Shown in pieces: positions 31,277 to 44,202 of a stretch of DNA of 64,000 bases. The position numbers and the translations under genes were made by a program. The DNA comes from Pyrocephalus nanus. Its lineage: Eukaryota > Chordata > Aves > Passeriformes > Tyrannidae. The stretch spans positions 9,538,709-9,602,708 of the forward strand of contig CM076263.1 of NCBI GenBank assembly GCA_038380795.1, in the 5' to 3' direction. Under the pieces are notes generated by a model that did no database searches, was not told where the DNA came from, and worked only from the letters and a program-made list of their open reading frames with translations. Within the stretch, counting starts at the first letter, position 1, and each line of letters starts with the position of its first letter.

Positions 31277-34200
31277 TCACATCTCATTGGCATGGTGCTG
31301 CTGGATGAGAACTCTGTCAGGGTGTTCCACCCACTCCTGACCCTTGGCTTTCCATGGCACCAGCACTGCTGCCGGCAAGGGGTCGCTCTGGGGCGGTCCC
31401 AGCTCGGAGCCTGCTGCTGCCGGGGAGTCAGAGGATGAGTTGCTGTTAAAAGGTATGGGATCAGGATCAAGTGGACTCTGCCCCTCCTCCCATGACTGAT
31501 TGAGATTGCCCGACAGTGAGGAGTCCCCAGGCTCTAGGCTGAAGCCCTCCAGTTCAGGATCTTGCTGCACATCAGGTGCTCCTCGGCTCGGGAACTCGCG
31601 GATTTGCCGTGACAGCACTGTAAGAGAGGTAGAGCCAGCTCTGTCATTTCCAGCCTCCAACACTCCAGCTCCAAGCACAGAGCCACCACAGAGCCCAGGA
31701 GCGAGGACAAACTGTTCAACTAGGGCTTCCTCCTCCCAGGGGAGGCGGGGAGAGGATGCTGCACAGCTGCCAGGCACAAGCACAGCCTGTGCTCCAAGAC
31801 GGACCGGATCTCTCCAATCCTTGCACCGCCCCTGGCCCAGGGCCCTGCTCCCAGGCAGCCCTCTGCAACAGGGCTGAGATAAGAGTCCACAGTTTGGGCA
31901 AGACAGCAGAGCCAAACCTAGTGGCCACCCCAGGCAAGGGGCTGCTGGAGGTGCCTCAGAGTTCAGGCTGTCTCTGAGGAAGGTGCTGTGATCTGCAGGG
32001 CAGTGCTTCACCCGAACCCACACCTCAGCCTCCATCTAGGCACTCACCTTTGGGTTCTAGCTGTGGCTCTACACTCCTAGGTGAGCGGATAGTGGGGGAG
32101 AGAACGAGGCAGAAGGACAGAAACACGATCTGGAAACAGAAAGATCAGCACAGATCTCAGCAAAGATGGATAGGCATCACTGACTGCAATAAACACTTCT
32201 CCCCCAAACTTGTAAGGACATCAGAATCCCCCCTTCACAGACACTGGGGCTGAAACCACTTACCATTGTGCAGGTTTTTCTTCTGGTGGTTTTCGGGGCA
32301 GATCGTCTCACCAAGGCCTGCAGCTTACGCAACTGCCTGAGCAGTGACCTGCAGGAGAGCAGGCAATGCAGGTTAGCACAGCAGCTGAACCAAGAGCTGC
32401 AGGGCTCCCCCCTCCCTTTGCAGCCAGCTACAGGTCACAGTCCTGAGCAGATGAATGGCCTTCCCCACCACACCTCCTGCCACATTCAGCAAGAAGAACT
32501 CACATGTTCTGCTTCTGCAGCTGCTGCACCTTCTTCTCCAGTTCATGGTTTTGAGCTGTACAAGCTGCCACCCTTTCCAGAAAGGACAAACAGCATGGGG
32601 GTAAAACAGAGAGGTTTTGTTAGTTAACAGCAGGGACTTCACCAGAGGGACTTCTCCTCTGGTAATCAGCTACCACCTCTGGGTGGCTGGGGCAGACAAC
32701 ACTGGTCCTCATACCACCTGCAGCAAAGCCCAGAGAGAGACATCTCACAGCAGATTTGCGGGGAGGTGAAGCCTTGGCCATTTGTGCAGAAAAGCACCAG
32801 ACTAAACCCTAAGGATGCTGTCCCTTAGCAACACACCAGCCCTGCAGATCTGCAACATCAGGCTGTACTGCAAACTAGCCTGACCTGGAAAACACATGGG
32901 ATCTGGCAGGTCAGCCACCTGGCTTGAACAAAGCAAGCTCTGGGCCATATCCAAACATAAGAGAGCCAGGCAGGCTATGTCCTGAGGTTCTGAATGCTCT
33001 ACAGAGAGCTGCTGCCCCACAGGGTCAGCCTCACTTTCTGCCCAGGGTGGCAAGAGCCCAGCAGCAGAACAGCACAGCAGCTTGTGATGGGCACTGCCTG
33101 CTCCTGGCCCTGGCAATGTGGTCAGCACAACTAAGGCCACGTACAAGGGGAGCAGCCTTTCTCTGACCTAGCACGTCGTGTATTCGTTCCCATCCAATTG
33201 TTATCAGGCTCTGAAGGTCCTGTGCACCAAGTACCAAAACAAATAGATTTCTTCTTTTCCTCTCTGCCAGCCTCAAGGTTCTTGGGCACTAGGCCTGTTA
33301 CTCCCTTTCCCTTACCAGCCTTGAAGATCCCAGGCACCCAGCCAACCCTGTCACAGAGCAGAGAAGCACAACAGCACAGAGTGCACTGTCCACAAAATCA
33401 AGCAATTGAATGTTCTAAGGGGGAACTTGGACTGGAGCTGCTGCTAGACAGTGAGACCCAGGACCCCTCTGGGCAGGGACACGTCCACCACAGCCTGTTT
33501 CCTCCCAAGACTGAGGGAGTTACTCATATTCTTTTGTATAATTTTTGAGTCTATGTTATGATCATTATATTGACACAGAAAACCATGTACTGAGATCTGA
33601 CCCGATCTGCAGAAGGTGCAGGTGATCAGAAAAGCTGCATTAGGATGTAGGTGACTAGAAACTGTAAGTTAAATTGTACGATAAGTCCTGTATTACACTG
33701 CTTATAGATTGACTACGTTGATTCTGCTTGTAGAAAACCTGTGCCGCTTTAAATCACAAACTCTGTGCTATCCTAAACAAAACATAGTAAGAAAACAGAT
33801 TTCAAAAGGAATGTAACTGAAACCATGATTTAGCGCCATCATCATTCTGCCAAGGATCCCTAAAAGAACCCATGTATCCCTCAGTGTTGAATGACTCTGT
33901 AGTGCGTCCATACTTGTTTTCCAGGCCATCCACATAGATCTTCCTCCGGCGACGACTATCCTGAGCTGACTGCTTGTTCCGGATCTTACGGCGCACTTTC
34001 CTCAGAATTCGCTCCTCAGCCTGCAAAAGGGTCATTTCTTGTTAACAGCCACCCCGGGGTACAGGCAATCCCACCCACCCAAACCCCACACACATCTCAG
34101 GGCCCAGCCCGAGTGCTTTGTGTCTTCTGTCCCTCCCACACCGTGGAATGAACTGCAAAGCAAACTCTGGCCTGCTGATGTGGCCAACAGCTTCCAAGGT

Positions 34201-35664
34201 GTAGCAAGAGTGAGGCAGACCAAAGGGAAATGAAAAACACGTGGTCCACAAGCCACTAGTCAGCAAAAAAACAGGGTTGGAGCTATTTGTGGCATATCTG
34301 TCTCCTGCAAGCAGTCATGAGTGTGGAGACTCACAGCAGCCAGGTCTCATTGGTCTTTTATCCACCTGATTAGGAAAGCAGAAGTTGCTGTGCACATGGA
34401 CACCCCCCGACTCGAAAGGATGAAAAAGATACCAAGCCCTGATGCACACTACCCCGAACACAGCACCTGGACACCAATATTCTCATCAAGGCACTGTCCC
34501 ATGTTCTCAAATCACTGCACTAGCTGACATACTCAAGTGGTCCAAGTCTTCGGCTCTAGCAAGGACTCACTTTGGTCAGTGGCAGACACATTGGTAATGT
34601 AACACCTTCTTTCTCCAGAAGCTGCTTTTCCTCCTCCGTCAGGACCAGCTCTGGGAAATCAGACTAGAAAACAGCAAAAAACCACATGCTGAGAATGCAA
34701 AGTACAGGGCAGGGAGGGGATGCAGCAAACACACAGAATCGGGATCAGCTCTCCCAAAGCAGCATCGTGCTGTCCCTCAGAGATATCCCTCACAGGAGCC
34801 AAGCCAGAAGAGGAGGGAATGTGAGCAAAAGCAACAGCAGGGGTCCACAGGGATGGCAGTCAGTACCTGCACTATGGCTCCAGGCACAAGCTGGGGTTCA
34901 GAATCCACATCAACAGCAATGGGGGAACTGGAGCTCCATTCCAGTGCCTTGCTTGTGCCTTCCAAACCCACCCATGTCCCTGGGGAAGGAAAGGAGAGTC
35001 AAGCACTTGGACTTAGTGAGGCAGCACCTGATTAACCACTCTGAGTAGCACAAAACTGCAATTTTATCGCAGCAGAAAGCCTCTGAACTTGGCTCTCTCC
35101 ACCACTGCCTGGCACCCACTCAAAAAACCCTCTCTGTGGGACTGGTTTTCATCTGTATTCAAGACAGAAAGAGACTACACACATCACTCACCCAGCTCAA
35201 TGGTAACATCTCCTTCTGCCATGTCAGACCTCACGCTTTCCAGCACAGGCCAGTGGAGAGAATAGTTGTGATCAACCTGCACAATGTCTCTGCTGGCAAA
35301 ACTGCTGCCAGGGCAAGGGGACAGACGCTGATCCTCAGAAATGCTGCTGTCACTGCTGGCAGGCAAATAATCAAGCATGCCTGGTTCATCTTCTAAGGGG
35401 GTCAGCAGTGAGCTGATGAAGTCATCCATCTCCTTGTCCAGGAGCTGCAGAGGAACAGCTTTTACTCAGCAGGGACACAAACCTCCCGAATCTCAACCCA
35501 GCAGCAATTCCTCCCTCACAACTCACCTCAGGTGTTGGCAGGACCCAGTCTTCCATCAAACCATTCTGCTCCTCTGGAATTTCAGGGCAGGGAGCATCAT
35601 CCGTCAGGAGAAAGTCAAGCAGATCCATGTCTGCCAAGGCATCCAGTCCCTCTGGGCATGACAT
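31277..35664 (-). CDS. CREB3: CREB3, ER-membrane bZIP transcription factor
   Basis: Nine coding exons on the minus strand, 426 residues: 35664-35527, 35444-35192, 34979-34867, 34663-34571, 34020-33914, 32572-32504, 32348-32264, 32129-32048 and 31617-31277; all phases close. The start ATG directly follows a splice acceptor (AAG then ATG), so the 5' UTR is spliced. The N-terminal acidic activation region contains MDLLDFLL and the HCFC1-binding motif DHNY (residues 104-107). Residues about 190-200 match the conserved [15 protein letters not shown]. The basic region (200-233) includes [20 protein letters not shown], followed by a leucine zipper with [11 protein letters not shown] short hydrophobic segment [13 protein letters not shown] (about 286-298) is the membrane anchor, and RQIR (317-320) fits the site-1 protease consensus. 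From family knowledge, stress-induced cleavage in the Golgi releases the N-terminal factor to the nucleus. The neighbour TLN1 is divergent, sharing the CpG island. Confidence 0.93.
33500..33830. other. AT-rich tract in CREB3 intron, origin unknown
   Basis: This part of the intron between the basic-region exon and the next exon is markedly more AT-rich than its surroundings, with no open frame. It may be a decayed mobile element, but I could not match it to a family. Confidence 0.3.
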
Positions 35665-36059
35665 CTGAGCAGGACACCCGATGTGAGCACAGGTACAAGG
35701 GGAGACACCAGCACTGCTTCAATATGCCCCTCAGACCCTACAGAAAAAGTCTCCCCATGCAATGTCAACAGCTGTCAGGGCCCTGCAGTGATGACCAGTC
35801 CCCAAGTACTTCCTCAACAAGGCTCTTATGGCAGTACTCGTGGTCCCTACATGGCAGTTTCCCCACTGGGCTGCTGGGACCAAGCCACAGAAGCCAGAAC
35901 ACGAAAGCCAGCACACAAAAAGCTGCAGGAAGGAGATGAAAAGCAAAACAGCCCCAAACTTTCTGGCATGGAAAGCATGCAAGATCCTGCTATTCCACAG
36001 AAGCCCAAAAGTGCCAAACCCCCACTCTGCAGCCAACAGGGACAGCCTCCTGTCACAGG

Positions 36060-36300
36060 AAAATTATTAAGAGGAGTTAACTGTTGAGGGGCTAACTAAA
36101 AGGATTTTGCTAATAATTAGACGATAATCAAATTCTACATAATCAATGACTGAAGAGAAATTAAACAGTAATCAGATGGTGATTAAGCGACCATTGAAGG
36201 GTAATTAGTGAGTGATGTAACAATAACTTGAATGATGATTTAGTAATTCAGACAGCTGTCAAACACTCCACTACTTAACACACTTGTAATAATTAAGCTA
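36060..36300 (-). repeat. Degenerate AT-rich repeat of about 21 bp in CREB3 5' intron
   Basis: About ten imperfect units, each with a TAAT or ATTA core (TAATTAGACGATAATCA, GTAATCAGATGGTGATTA, GTAATTAGTGAGTGATG and so on), spaced roughly 20-22 bases apart. The block lies between the start-codon exon and the next upstream exon-like sequence of CREB3. Confidence 0.6.
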
Positions 36301-36369
36301 CAGTTGGATATATATAAAACACCACTAGCACACAATACACTTTTACGCTAAAAGTAAAATGCTCCTTAC

Positions 36370-36570
36370 CTTGCTGAAGAGATCAGACCCTGGTAAAGGG
36401 TCTCTCAGCCCTGAGGACTGACCTAGAGAGGTGTCCCTGCTCACAGGGAGATCACCAGCAGAGCTCAGGGGGCTCAGGGAGCCACAGGAGCTGACAGGAC
36501 AGAGCGATGGACTTGCAGTCAAACCCTGCCTCGGTGTCTGTGCACGTGTGCAGCTGCAGCAGCTTTAGCT
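36370..36570 (-). other. CREB3: Possible CREB3 5' untranslated exon
   Basis: A good donor (CAAG followed by GTAAGG at 36369-36364) fits the acceptor in front of the CREB3 start codon. The frame joining the start exon stays open upstream without an ATG until a TAA, so the exon would be non-coding. Its 5' border is not determined and another promoter-proximal exon in the CpG island is possible. Confidence 0.35.
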
Positions 36571-37429
36571 CTGTCTGGTCCCAGCTCAGGATGCTGCTGT
36601 TATCTCTGGATCAGACATGGCCCAGGTACCTCGGTCCCTGAGAAGATGCGGCCTGGCATGGCTGTCACAGAGGGCATGGCTGGGCCAGGATCAGCTGGGC
36701 TGGGATCAGCCCGGCCGGCTCGCCTGAGCCAAAGCTCCGCTCATGCCGTCAGAGCGTGCGCATCCATTGTGTGACTCCATTAGCACTGCTAAGCTTTCAC
36801 ATCCAGCTGTCAGGCGTCACAGTCTGAAAAGCAAAGAGTGAAACAGAAAAAAAATATAATACCGCCAAAACCACCTGGAACCCCACCCAAAAGCAGAAAG
36901 CCAGGGCAGTCCCCAGCCACGGGACTGCCGTGACAGCTGCCTGGGAGCAGGGCTGCCGGCAGAAAACTGGAGCAGCAAAAGGGAAGGGAGCTGGGCAGAG
37001 CCAGGGATGGCAATGCCAGGGCCCACGGCTTCCAATGGCTCGGAGGATTTTCTCCGCAGAAGGTGTGCACCAGGCAGGCAGCACGGGCAGGACAACAATA
37101 AGGGGAAACAGAAGCAGGTTGCATCAGAAGGGAGGCTGAGCGGAGCGCAGGGGCCAATCCCCTCTCCAGGAGACCCACCCCAGGGAAGCCAAGACAGATT
37201 CTCACAGCCCCAGTCGTGGGGCGAGACCCCTGATCCCAGGACCCCCGACCCGCTATCCCCCAGCTCCCTTCAGCCCCAGCATCCCTGATCCCCGGAGCCC
37301 AAACCCCTGAGCCCCGGACCCTGGAACCCCTAACCCTCAGACTAGACCCCAGATCCCCGCATACCACATCCCCCGATCTGGGACCACAGGCCTCTGACAT
37401 CCAGATCCCGGACTTCCTGACCACCCCCC

Positions 37430-38800
37430 GGACTCGTGACCCCCAGACCGCCACGCCCCCGGTCCCTTGCCCGCAGAACTCCCGGCCTCGCCGTGTGCCG
37501 GTGCCGATCGCAATCTCAATCCCCCCCCCCCCCCCTCACCGCTCTGCCGCCGCTTCCAACGCACCGGCGGTGACGTCACTCCAATCCCGGCGGGAAGCGC
37601 GCGCGCGCCGGCGCCGTCCGGCCGCTCCAACGTCGCGCGCGCCCATTGGCCGGGTGGGGATGAGGATGGGAAGGGTAGCGCGTGGGCGGCGCGCGGGCTG
37701 CGGGAGCGCGGGGCGGGTGTGGCCGAGGGGGGGGGGGGGCGGCGGCGGCGGCGCAAGGCCCGGGGCGGGTTTGTGCGCCCTGGGGGTGCCCCTGCACCCG
37801 GAGGGTGCGGTGTGAGCAGCGGTGCGAGCTAGTGGGTGGAGCACAGCCCTGAGGGAGGCGCGGGCGTGGAGCCGTGCCGGGGCCCCGGGGCGATCCGCGC
37901 GGTTCCCGAGCGGCGCCGGCAGCGGGAGCGGGATGCGGGAGCGGGATGCGGGTGCGGGATGCGGGAGCGGGATGCGGGAGCGGGATGCGGGTGCGGGATG
38001 CGGGAGCGGGATGTGGGAGCGCAGCGCCCGGACCTCAGCTCGGGGGCCGCGCCGGCCGGCCTCAGGGGCGCGCGGCGCCCCGCGCATGCGCGGCAGGGGG
38101 GCGGCGCGGCGGGAAGCGGGTGGGGCTGCCCCGCTCCGCTCCCTCAGGCTCGGCGGGGCTGCGGCGCTGCTCCTGCCCGCTCACAGGTACCGGGGACGGG
38201 GGACACGCGGCGTTCCGCTCACCGGGGAGGAGTGGGGGGGGGGACAGCCGAGCGGGGCCCCGCGCGCCAGCAGCGCCCAGGCTCACGGGGGGCTGCCGGA
38301 AATGGATGTCCCGGGGACCCTCCCCCCGCACCCCGCCCGGTGAACGGCGGAGCGGGCGGGGGGGGGGTTGCAGAGAGGAAGCGTCTTCCCGGTTACCGGG
38401 ACCTCGCTGCTCCAGCGGGGGCTCGCCCCCGGCGCTGCGGTGACCCGGGAACTTCCGGGACTCACTCGGGCTTTGGGGCGTGCCCCCATCGCCCCCGGGG
38501 CGGGCGGCTCCGCGCACCGGCGGCGTCGGAGGACGTGGGGCGGCACGGGCAGGCGCGGCCGCGGTATTCCCGGCCTTGCCCTTGCCCTGCCCCGCTGGGG
38601 CAAGGCCCGCAGTCTGCGCTGGCCAGCTCCGGGCCAGCGTCCCCGCCTCGGGGGTCCCCGAGGGCCGAGCGGGACCAGCCCGGCCGCGAACACCGGCCCG
38701 AGGACCGGGGAGAGAGCTCTGGGGCGGGCCGGGCACAGCTGTGCCGCGCCGCCCTGCCCGTCCTGCCGGGGCGTGAGGGAGGGCGGGTGGGAAGGGTGTC
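37430..38800. promoter_or_regulatory. CpG island, likely divergent CREB3/TLN1 promoter
   Basis: Dense CpG and GC-box-like words (GGGGCGG) over about 1.3 kb between the 5' ends of CREB3 (minus) and TLN1 (plus). No TATA box is evident. A donor-like CTCACAG with GTACCG at 38187 could end a non-coding TLN1 first exon. In mammals CREB3 and TLN1 are arranged head to head, supporting a shared promoter. Long C and G runs occur at about 37522-37536 and 37728-37739. Confidence 0.7.
37920..38020 (+). repeat. 12-bp minisatellite in the CpG island
   Basis: About eight tandem copies of GAGCGGGATGCG with G or T variants at one position (GTGCGGGATGCG). It lies in the putative TLN1 first exon or core promoter. 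It stays open in several frames and encodes Arg/Gly-rich or Pro/Ser-rich nonsense frames. Confidence 0.85.
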
Positions 38801-40556
38801 TGCATCCCGCTGCGTGGTTTTGGGTGGGGACGCGAGGGGACACGCTCCCCGTGGTCACACCGAAGTCAGGGAGGTCGCTGCAGCAGCTCCCACCGGGACG
38901 GACGGGGATCTCCGGGATGGGGCGCTGGGGTGGGAGTCCTGCAGGGCGGGACTGGTCCCTATCGGGGAAAGGCCTGCGTCCCCACCGTGTCCCGGCTGGA
39001 GCGGCTAACCAGGCGAGGGAAACCCTGCCCCATCCTCTGTCTGTTCCCCGCCGGATCCTGCCCGCGCCCCTGCAAGCTCCCCGTTCCTTTGAATCTGCCG
39101 GCAGGATGTCTACATGCTTCTGCCGTGCCTTCATCGCTGGCTGTTAGATCCATATTTGGTAGCAATAATTGTTTACTCCCTTCTCCTCTCTCCCGGAGCC
39201 TCGCTGCTGAGAAGGGGAGGGGACATATTTTGGGGATTTTTATCTTTGCCAGAACCTGTGAGTTGCTCAGTAAAGGGTTTGAATGCCACATCTTCCCCCC
39301 CAGAATGTGGGGTGAAACCCCCTCAAATGCTAAATGAGCCGGTCATGGTGCGTGAGGAGCACCAGCCAAGCATGCAACTTGCTGAAGAGCAGCAGCAGGA
39401 ATTTGGTGCTTCCCGAAGTGACATGTCCCAGCAGATTTAGGGAGGGGAGTGAGAAAGCTGAGGAAGAGACATCGGGGACCTGTGGGGCACCCTCATTTCC
39501 AGAAGTGAGCTTTGCTGGCTACTGGGTGGAAAAGACCCCAAACACTCAGCCACGTTCTCCTCTTGCTTTCCCCTTTCTGCCTGTCCAGCAGTGTAGTGCT
39601 GGGCAAGTCACTTGCCCTGGGAAGCATATATGCCTGAATCAGGGTACCTCGTGGTTTCCACAGGTTTTGAGAGCACCCAGGGCACCCCAGAGCCTGCTTC
39701 TGGGGTCCTGTGCCAGAGGCCCAGCTCACTAAGAACTCAGCAGAGGCTGTGGCTGGAGTCCCCCTTGTCCCCATGCCTGCTTGGCAGTGGGCAGTCTGGA
39801 GGTGCCACAATTTGTGCTCAATTGCTTTGGAGGGCAGGGGATGCCCAGCAGAATCAGACAGGCCTGGGGATACGTGTGAAACGTGGGCAGTTAAAGGCCA
39901 GAGCTGGTTCAGCTCATTGCATGTGAGCAGGCAGGAGGCTGCGGCTGTGATCCGCCAGCCTGGCTGTCCCCTGCCCATTTCCCATGCAGAGCAGGGCTGC
40001 TTCCTTGTGAGGGTGAGAGGGTGCTGCTGTCCCAGCCGTGGGTGACAGCTGAGTGGTCACAGGGGTGCTGTGTCTGGCCTTGCCAGCCACTCATGCTCCC
40101 CAGGGGCAGGCTCGGCCTCAGCAAAAGAGAAGAAACTGCTTTCCCATCTGACATGTACATGCAGCTGGGAAAGAGGAAGCAGGCAGAGCATGTGGCACCA
40201 TCACCAGCTGGGGCTGCTGGCAGGTTCCCACGTCTGCCCCCAGTGCCTTCTGTGTCCCATACTGGAGAGCCCAGCCAGAACCTGGTCCAGGTTCTTACCA
40301 GATTAATTTTGACCCAGTTGATTGTGCAGATGCCAGCATACCAGCCAAGCCACTGCTGACAGATGTTGCAGTTTGGTGGCTTGCTACCCACCTGGCTGTG
40401 CCAGTGGCCACAGTGATGGGGCCCTGTGTCTGCAGAAAACCCCGGCACTGTGGTGGTTTTCATCTGATAAAGCTTCCTGCAGCCAGTTCCCAGTCCAGGG
40501 GTGGTCAGGAGTGGGGGCTTTCCCAGGTGAAATTAGGTATTGCTATAAAAAAAAAT

Positions 40557-40563
<7 letters not shown>

Positions 40564-40600
<37 letters not shown>

Positions 40601-40762
40601 AATAATCTAAAACCTCATCTGGAGTATCCCTTAGAAAGGACATATTAAAAATAGCAAAATGGTTCCATTTGAAGCTTTTTGAGCTTGTTCTAGAAACTCA
40701 CCATGAGCGTTCCAGCAGGCTGCAGCTGAATTTTGGTCGATTTTTTTTTTTTTTTTTTTTTT
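40564..40762. repeat. Poly-A (35) and poly-T (22) tracts 142 bp apart
   Basis: An uninterrupted A run at 40564-40598 and a T run at 40741-40762 flank a 142-base spacer. Together they could pair as a hairpin or mark two abutting retrotransposed tails. No coding similarity was recognised in the spacer. Confidence 0.85.
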
Positions 40763-43154
40763 GGTCATTTTAAGACACAAACCCTCCTCTGTAGCTGTTA
40801 CTGCAGCACTGAACCGGGCCGACACAAATATAGCAGTTTCATCACGTGACGGAAAACTCGCTGTCAGTGGTCCCAGCAGAGACGCGGTGGCTTCTTGGGC
40901 CAGCACGGCGCTGTTTGCACTGACCCTGCCTGTGCTGACCCTGTCTTTGCACCTTCACCACTGCCCTGGTTTTGCTCACCTAGTGTGGGGTGAGACGGAC
41001 AGGAGGAAGCCGCAACAGCTCCTCAGGGAAGTGGTGGGACCCCACCAAGGCCTCCCTCCCACCCCCTCATCGTTTTGGGATCAGCTCAGGAACATGCCTG
41101 TGGTTCAAAGGGTTGCACTCAGCTTGGTGTAAAATGTAGAAGTGTGTTACTCCGGCTGCTCTGGTGCCCTTTGCGTAGTGACAGCTGATTGCAAACGAGT
41201 GTGCTTGCTCTGGAGGTGAGACAGCACGGAAATCTGGTGTGTATTCATCGAGACTTGGTTTATTTGGGGTTTTTTGGTTTTTTACTTTCCAGTAGGACAG
41301 CTTGAATTTCACTGTCCTCTTCCTTTACTTTTCTGGTTTGTGCTGCCAGGCTCCCACGCTGTCTCATCTGTTATGTCTAGTCCAGCTTTTCCTTCCCCAC
41401 ACGGTTCCAGTCAGGGAGAGGTCTGCAGGCGTTGGGCCCTGCGTTGGTGCCCTTGGAGCAGGCAGAGGATTTGCAAACCTTGTGTGATTAATTGCCACGT
41501 TTGCTTGCAAATCTCCCCAGGGTTTGAGGAGGTGTCCTTAATGCAGCAGGGAGCATTTCAGCTTTAGACACTGCTGTCAGCAAAGTTCAGCTGCTGGAGC
41601 ATGAACTTTTCCCACAGAGTATGGGAATTACAGTGAACCATTTACCTCTCCTCTGAGGTCTTCCCTGATGTCAGCATCTTCCCTGCCCAGCTCTGTCGTT
41701 CTTGTAAGAGTTTGGGAGTGGAAAGGCTTGAGCAGTCACTCTCCCCATCTTCCTGGGGGGTCTTGGAAAGCATATGGCCCTTGTGAAGGGTGTGCTAAGG
41801 GGTACAGTGGTGCAGTGCTGGATTTTGGGTGGCTTTGGGAGGGCAAGAAGAGGATGCAGAAGTGGCAGTGCATGGCCTGGCTCCTCTCACTTCCTCTCTA
41901 CTGTCCAGCGTCCTCCCCTTCTCTTCCTCTGTGGTCTCTGACCTTGTCGTGGCGGTGGCATGTTCTCCTTTTCCTGCAGAGAGATGGAAGGCAGCTTTAT
42001 GCTCAACTTGAGAATATTTTTAGATATAGAGAAGTTGGCCTGGTGACCACAGCAGCCTGCCCTGCCTATAAAATACTTGGAAAACCCTTTCCATGACAGG
42101 GTGTTCCTCGTTTGCTCAGCTCACAGCTTTGCTGGTGCTTGTGGATAGATGGCAACGGCACGGGCGGCTGCCTCTGCCACCTCATGCCCTGTGCCGATGG
42201 GCTCCCTCGCTCTGGACCTAAAATGCATTTCATTCCTCAGCAGCGGAGACAGTGGGGGCCACGGGCCTCCGCAGAAACATTGCAGAACGGCTCAGGAATG
42301 CAGAGCTGGAGCGGCTCCATGTGCTGGCGGAGGCGGCACGCTCCTCAGTCCCTGCCTCCCACCCCACACCACCAGCATGGCTCCGTGGCTCTGCAGGAGC
42401 TGGGCCCCTGCCCTCTGACTCACTCCTGGCCAAAACTGGATGCAGATCCTGCCCCTAGTACGCTCAGGTCTATGTTTGGGATCAGCCCCCACTTGTGTGT
42501 CCAGGGGAACTGGAGTTGGCAGCACTGTGCAGGGACGCAGAGACTCACTGTGGGCTGCTACAGCGCAAGGAAGGCTGCCAGCACATTTTACCCAAGAACC
42601 TTCCCAGGCCAGGCTGAGGATGCACGATAAGCTTTCCCTGACAGCCTTAATAGGAAGCCTGGTAGGAGCAAATCAGTCTAAAAGAGAACATGCAGATGTG
42701 CTACATCCCACACTGTAACCTCCCACCACTGGGGTTTAAGGACAAGGCAGCTTGGGTTGGCAGAACAGAGAGACTCCGTCCCCGTGAGCAGTCTCTGAGA
42801 GAAGAAAAGGCATGTCATTACTGGAGAGCATCAGGCTGGGGCCAGACGAGGATTGGGAATGCTGAGCAGGGCAGGGAGCAGTGGGACGGGGGCAGAGGAC
42901 CCGATGTAGGGAGCCTGAGGCATGTGTGAAAGCACTGAAAGCTGCTGTACAGTGGGTAAACCCGAAGGAAAGGGCTCTTACAAGCTGCATCAGGCAAGCA
43001 GGGATCTTATTTACAACCTTCTTCGATTATTTCTTTCATATTTCACTCTGCTATAAGAATATCGCAGTACTGATTTGTTGTCATGAAATCTGGTGTTTTG
43101 GAGCCCTGTTGAGGGGCACTTGCTCTGAGGCTGCTCTAGTCAATTCTTCAATCC

Positions 43155-43500
43155 TCAACTCTACAACTCCCTGAAAGGAGACTGTAGTGAGGTCGGGGCC
43201 AGTCTCTTCTACTGTGCCTACAGTGAGAGGACCAGAGGAAATGGCCTTAAGTTGAGACAGGAGATTCAGATTAGATACTAGAAAATTTTTTTTCACTGTT
43301 AGGGTGGTCAGGCATTGGAATAGCTTGCCCAGGGAGATGGTGGAGTCGCCATTCCTGGAGGGGTGTTAAAGAGGCATCTGGATCTGGCACTGAGTGATGT
43401 GGTTTAGGGGTTACAGTGACAGTAGTGGATGTACAGCTGGACTTGATCTTAAAGATCTCTTCCAACCCTGATGATTCTTTAATTCTCTTCTATTCTATGA
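43155..43500 (+). mobile_element. CR1 LINE 3' fragment
   Basis: Continuous match to the CR1 3' region: CTACAACTCCCTGAAAGGAG, GAGAGGACCAGAGGAAATGG, GGCATTGGAATAGCTTGCCC, GGAGATGGTGGAGTCGCC and the tail ending TTCTATGA. Small indels, including one inside the former coding frame, show an old copy. It lies in the inferred TLN1 intron 1, sense to the gene. Confidence 0.9.
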
Positions 43501-44202
43501 AGCTGATGGTTCAGGCTGGATCCAGCTTGGTTCCTGTTTCAGATGGCATGGTGCAGCTCTGGTGTGCCCTTGCCATGGCTAGTCTCTTGCCCTCCTGTAC
43601 ATCATTCTGTGCACAGGCTCCCCAACCCTGTGTTTGTGCCAGTAGCTGCTGCCACAGACCCTGATCTCTGAGCACTCCCTGGGTGTGAGTGGTGCTTTCC
43701 ACAGGTAATTGTATTTAACATGTGAGTTCTGTGCCTGGTGCCCTTATCTTGCCTCCCTGAGCAGCTTCAGGCTTTTCCGTCCCTCTGTGCACAGGGTGCC
43801 AGCTCAGCACGCTCTCCTGGTGACATGGAGGGCCCTGATAGCTGGGGCAGGGGCCTGCCAGCTCTGGGTCAAAGCTTGGTTTTCCTCTTGTGGCTTCTGT
43901 GTCATCACAGTTTAATTATAACTCCTTCCATCATGCTGTCCCACAATTTCTTATCTTGTGTTCTCCCACATGCTCGCTTCCTCCTCTCTGGCAGCATCTC
44001 CGCTGGGTACCAGCTGCTGTCACTCCAACAAGCAAGTAAAATTGGCTTTGGGACTTGGCACAAGGAGGTGAGGGTCCCAGTGCTGGCTGGAGAGCCCAGC
44101 ATCTGGAAAGTGGGACCCCCTCACAGGCTCACCAGCACAGGCTGCAGCCCTTGCATGCCAGTAGAATCTGGGTCCTGGTTTTCAGGCAGCAAGGGTGTCC
44201 CT

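Noticed and set aside
31277..32035. 252-codon minus-strand open frame spanning the last CREB3 intron
   Set aside because: The last 341 bases are the real CREB3 terminal exon. The upstream part is intron with clear splice sites, 430 bases long, so reading through it would shift the frame.
37836..39008. 390-codon open frame on the plus strand in the CpG island
   Set aside because: GC-rich DNA with few A/T stops and a 12-bp repeat explains the length. The Gly/Arg/Pro-rich translation has no domain and overlaps the inferred promoter.
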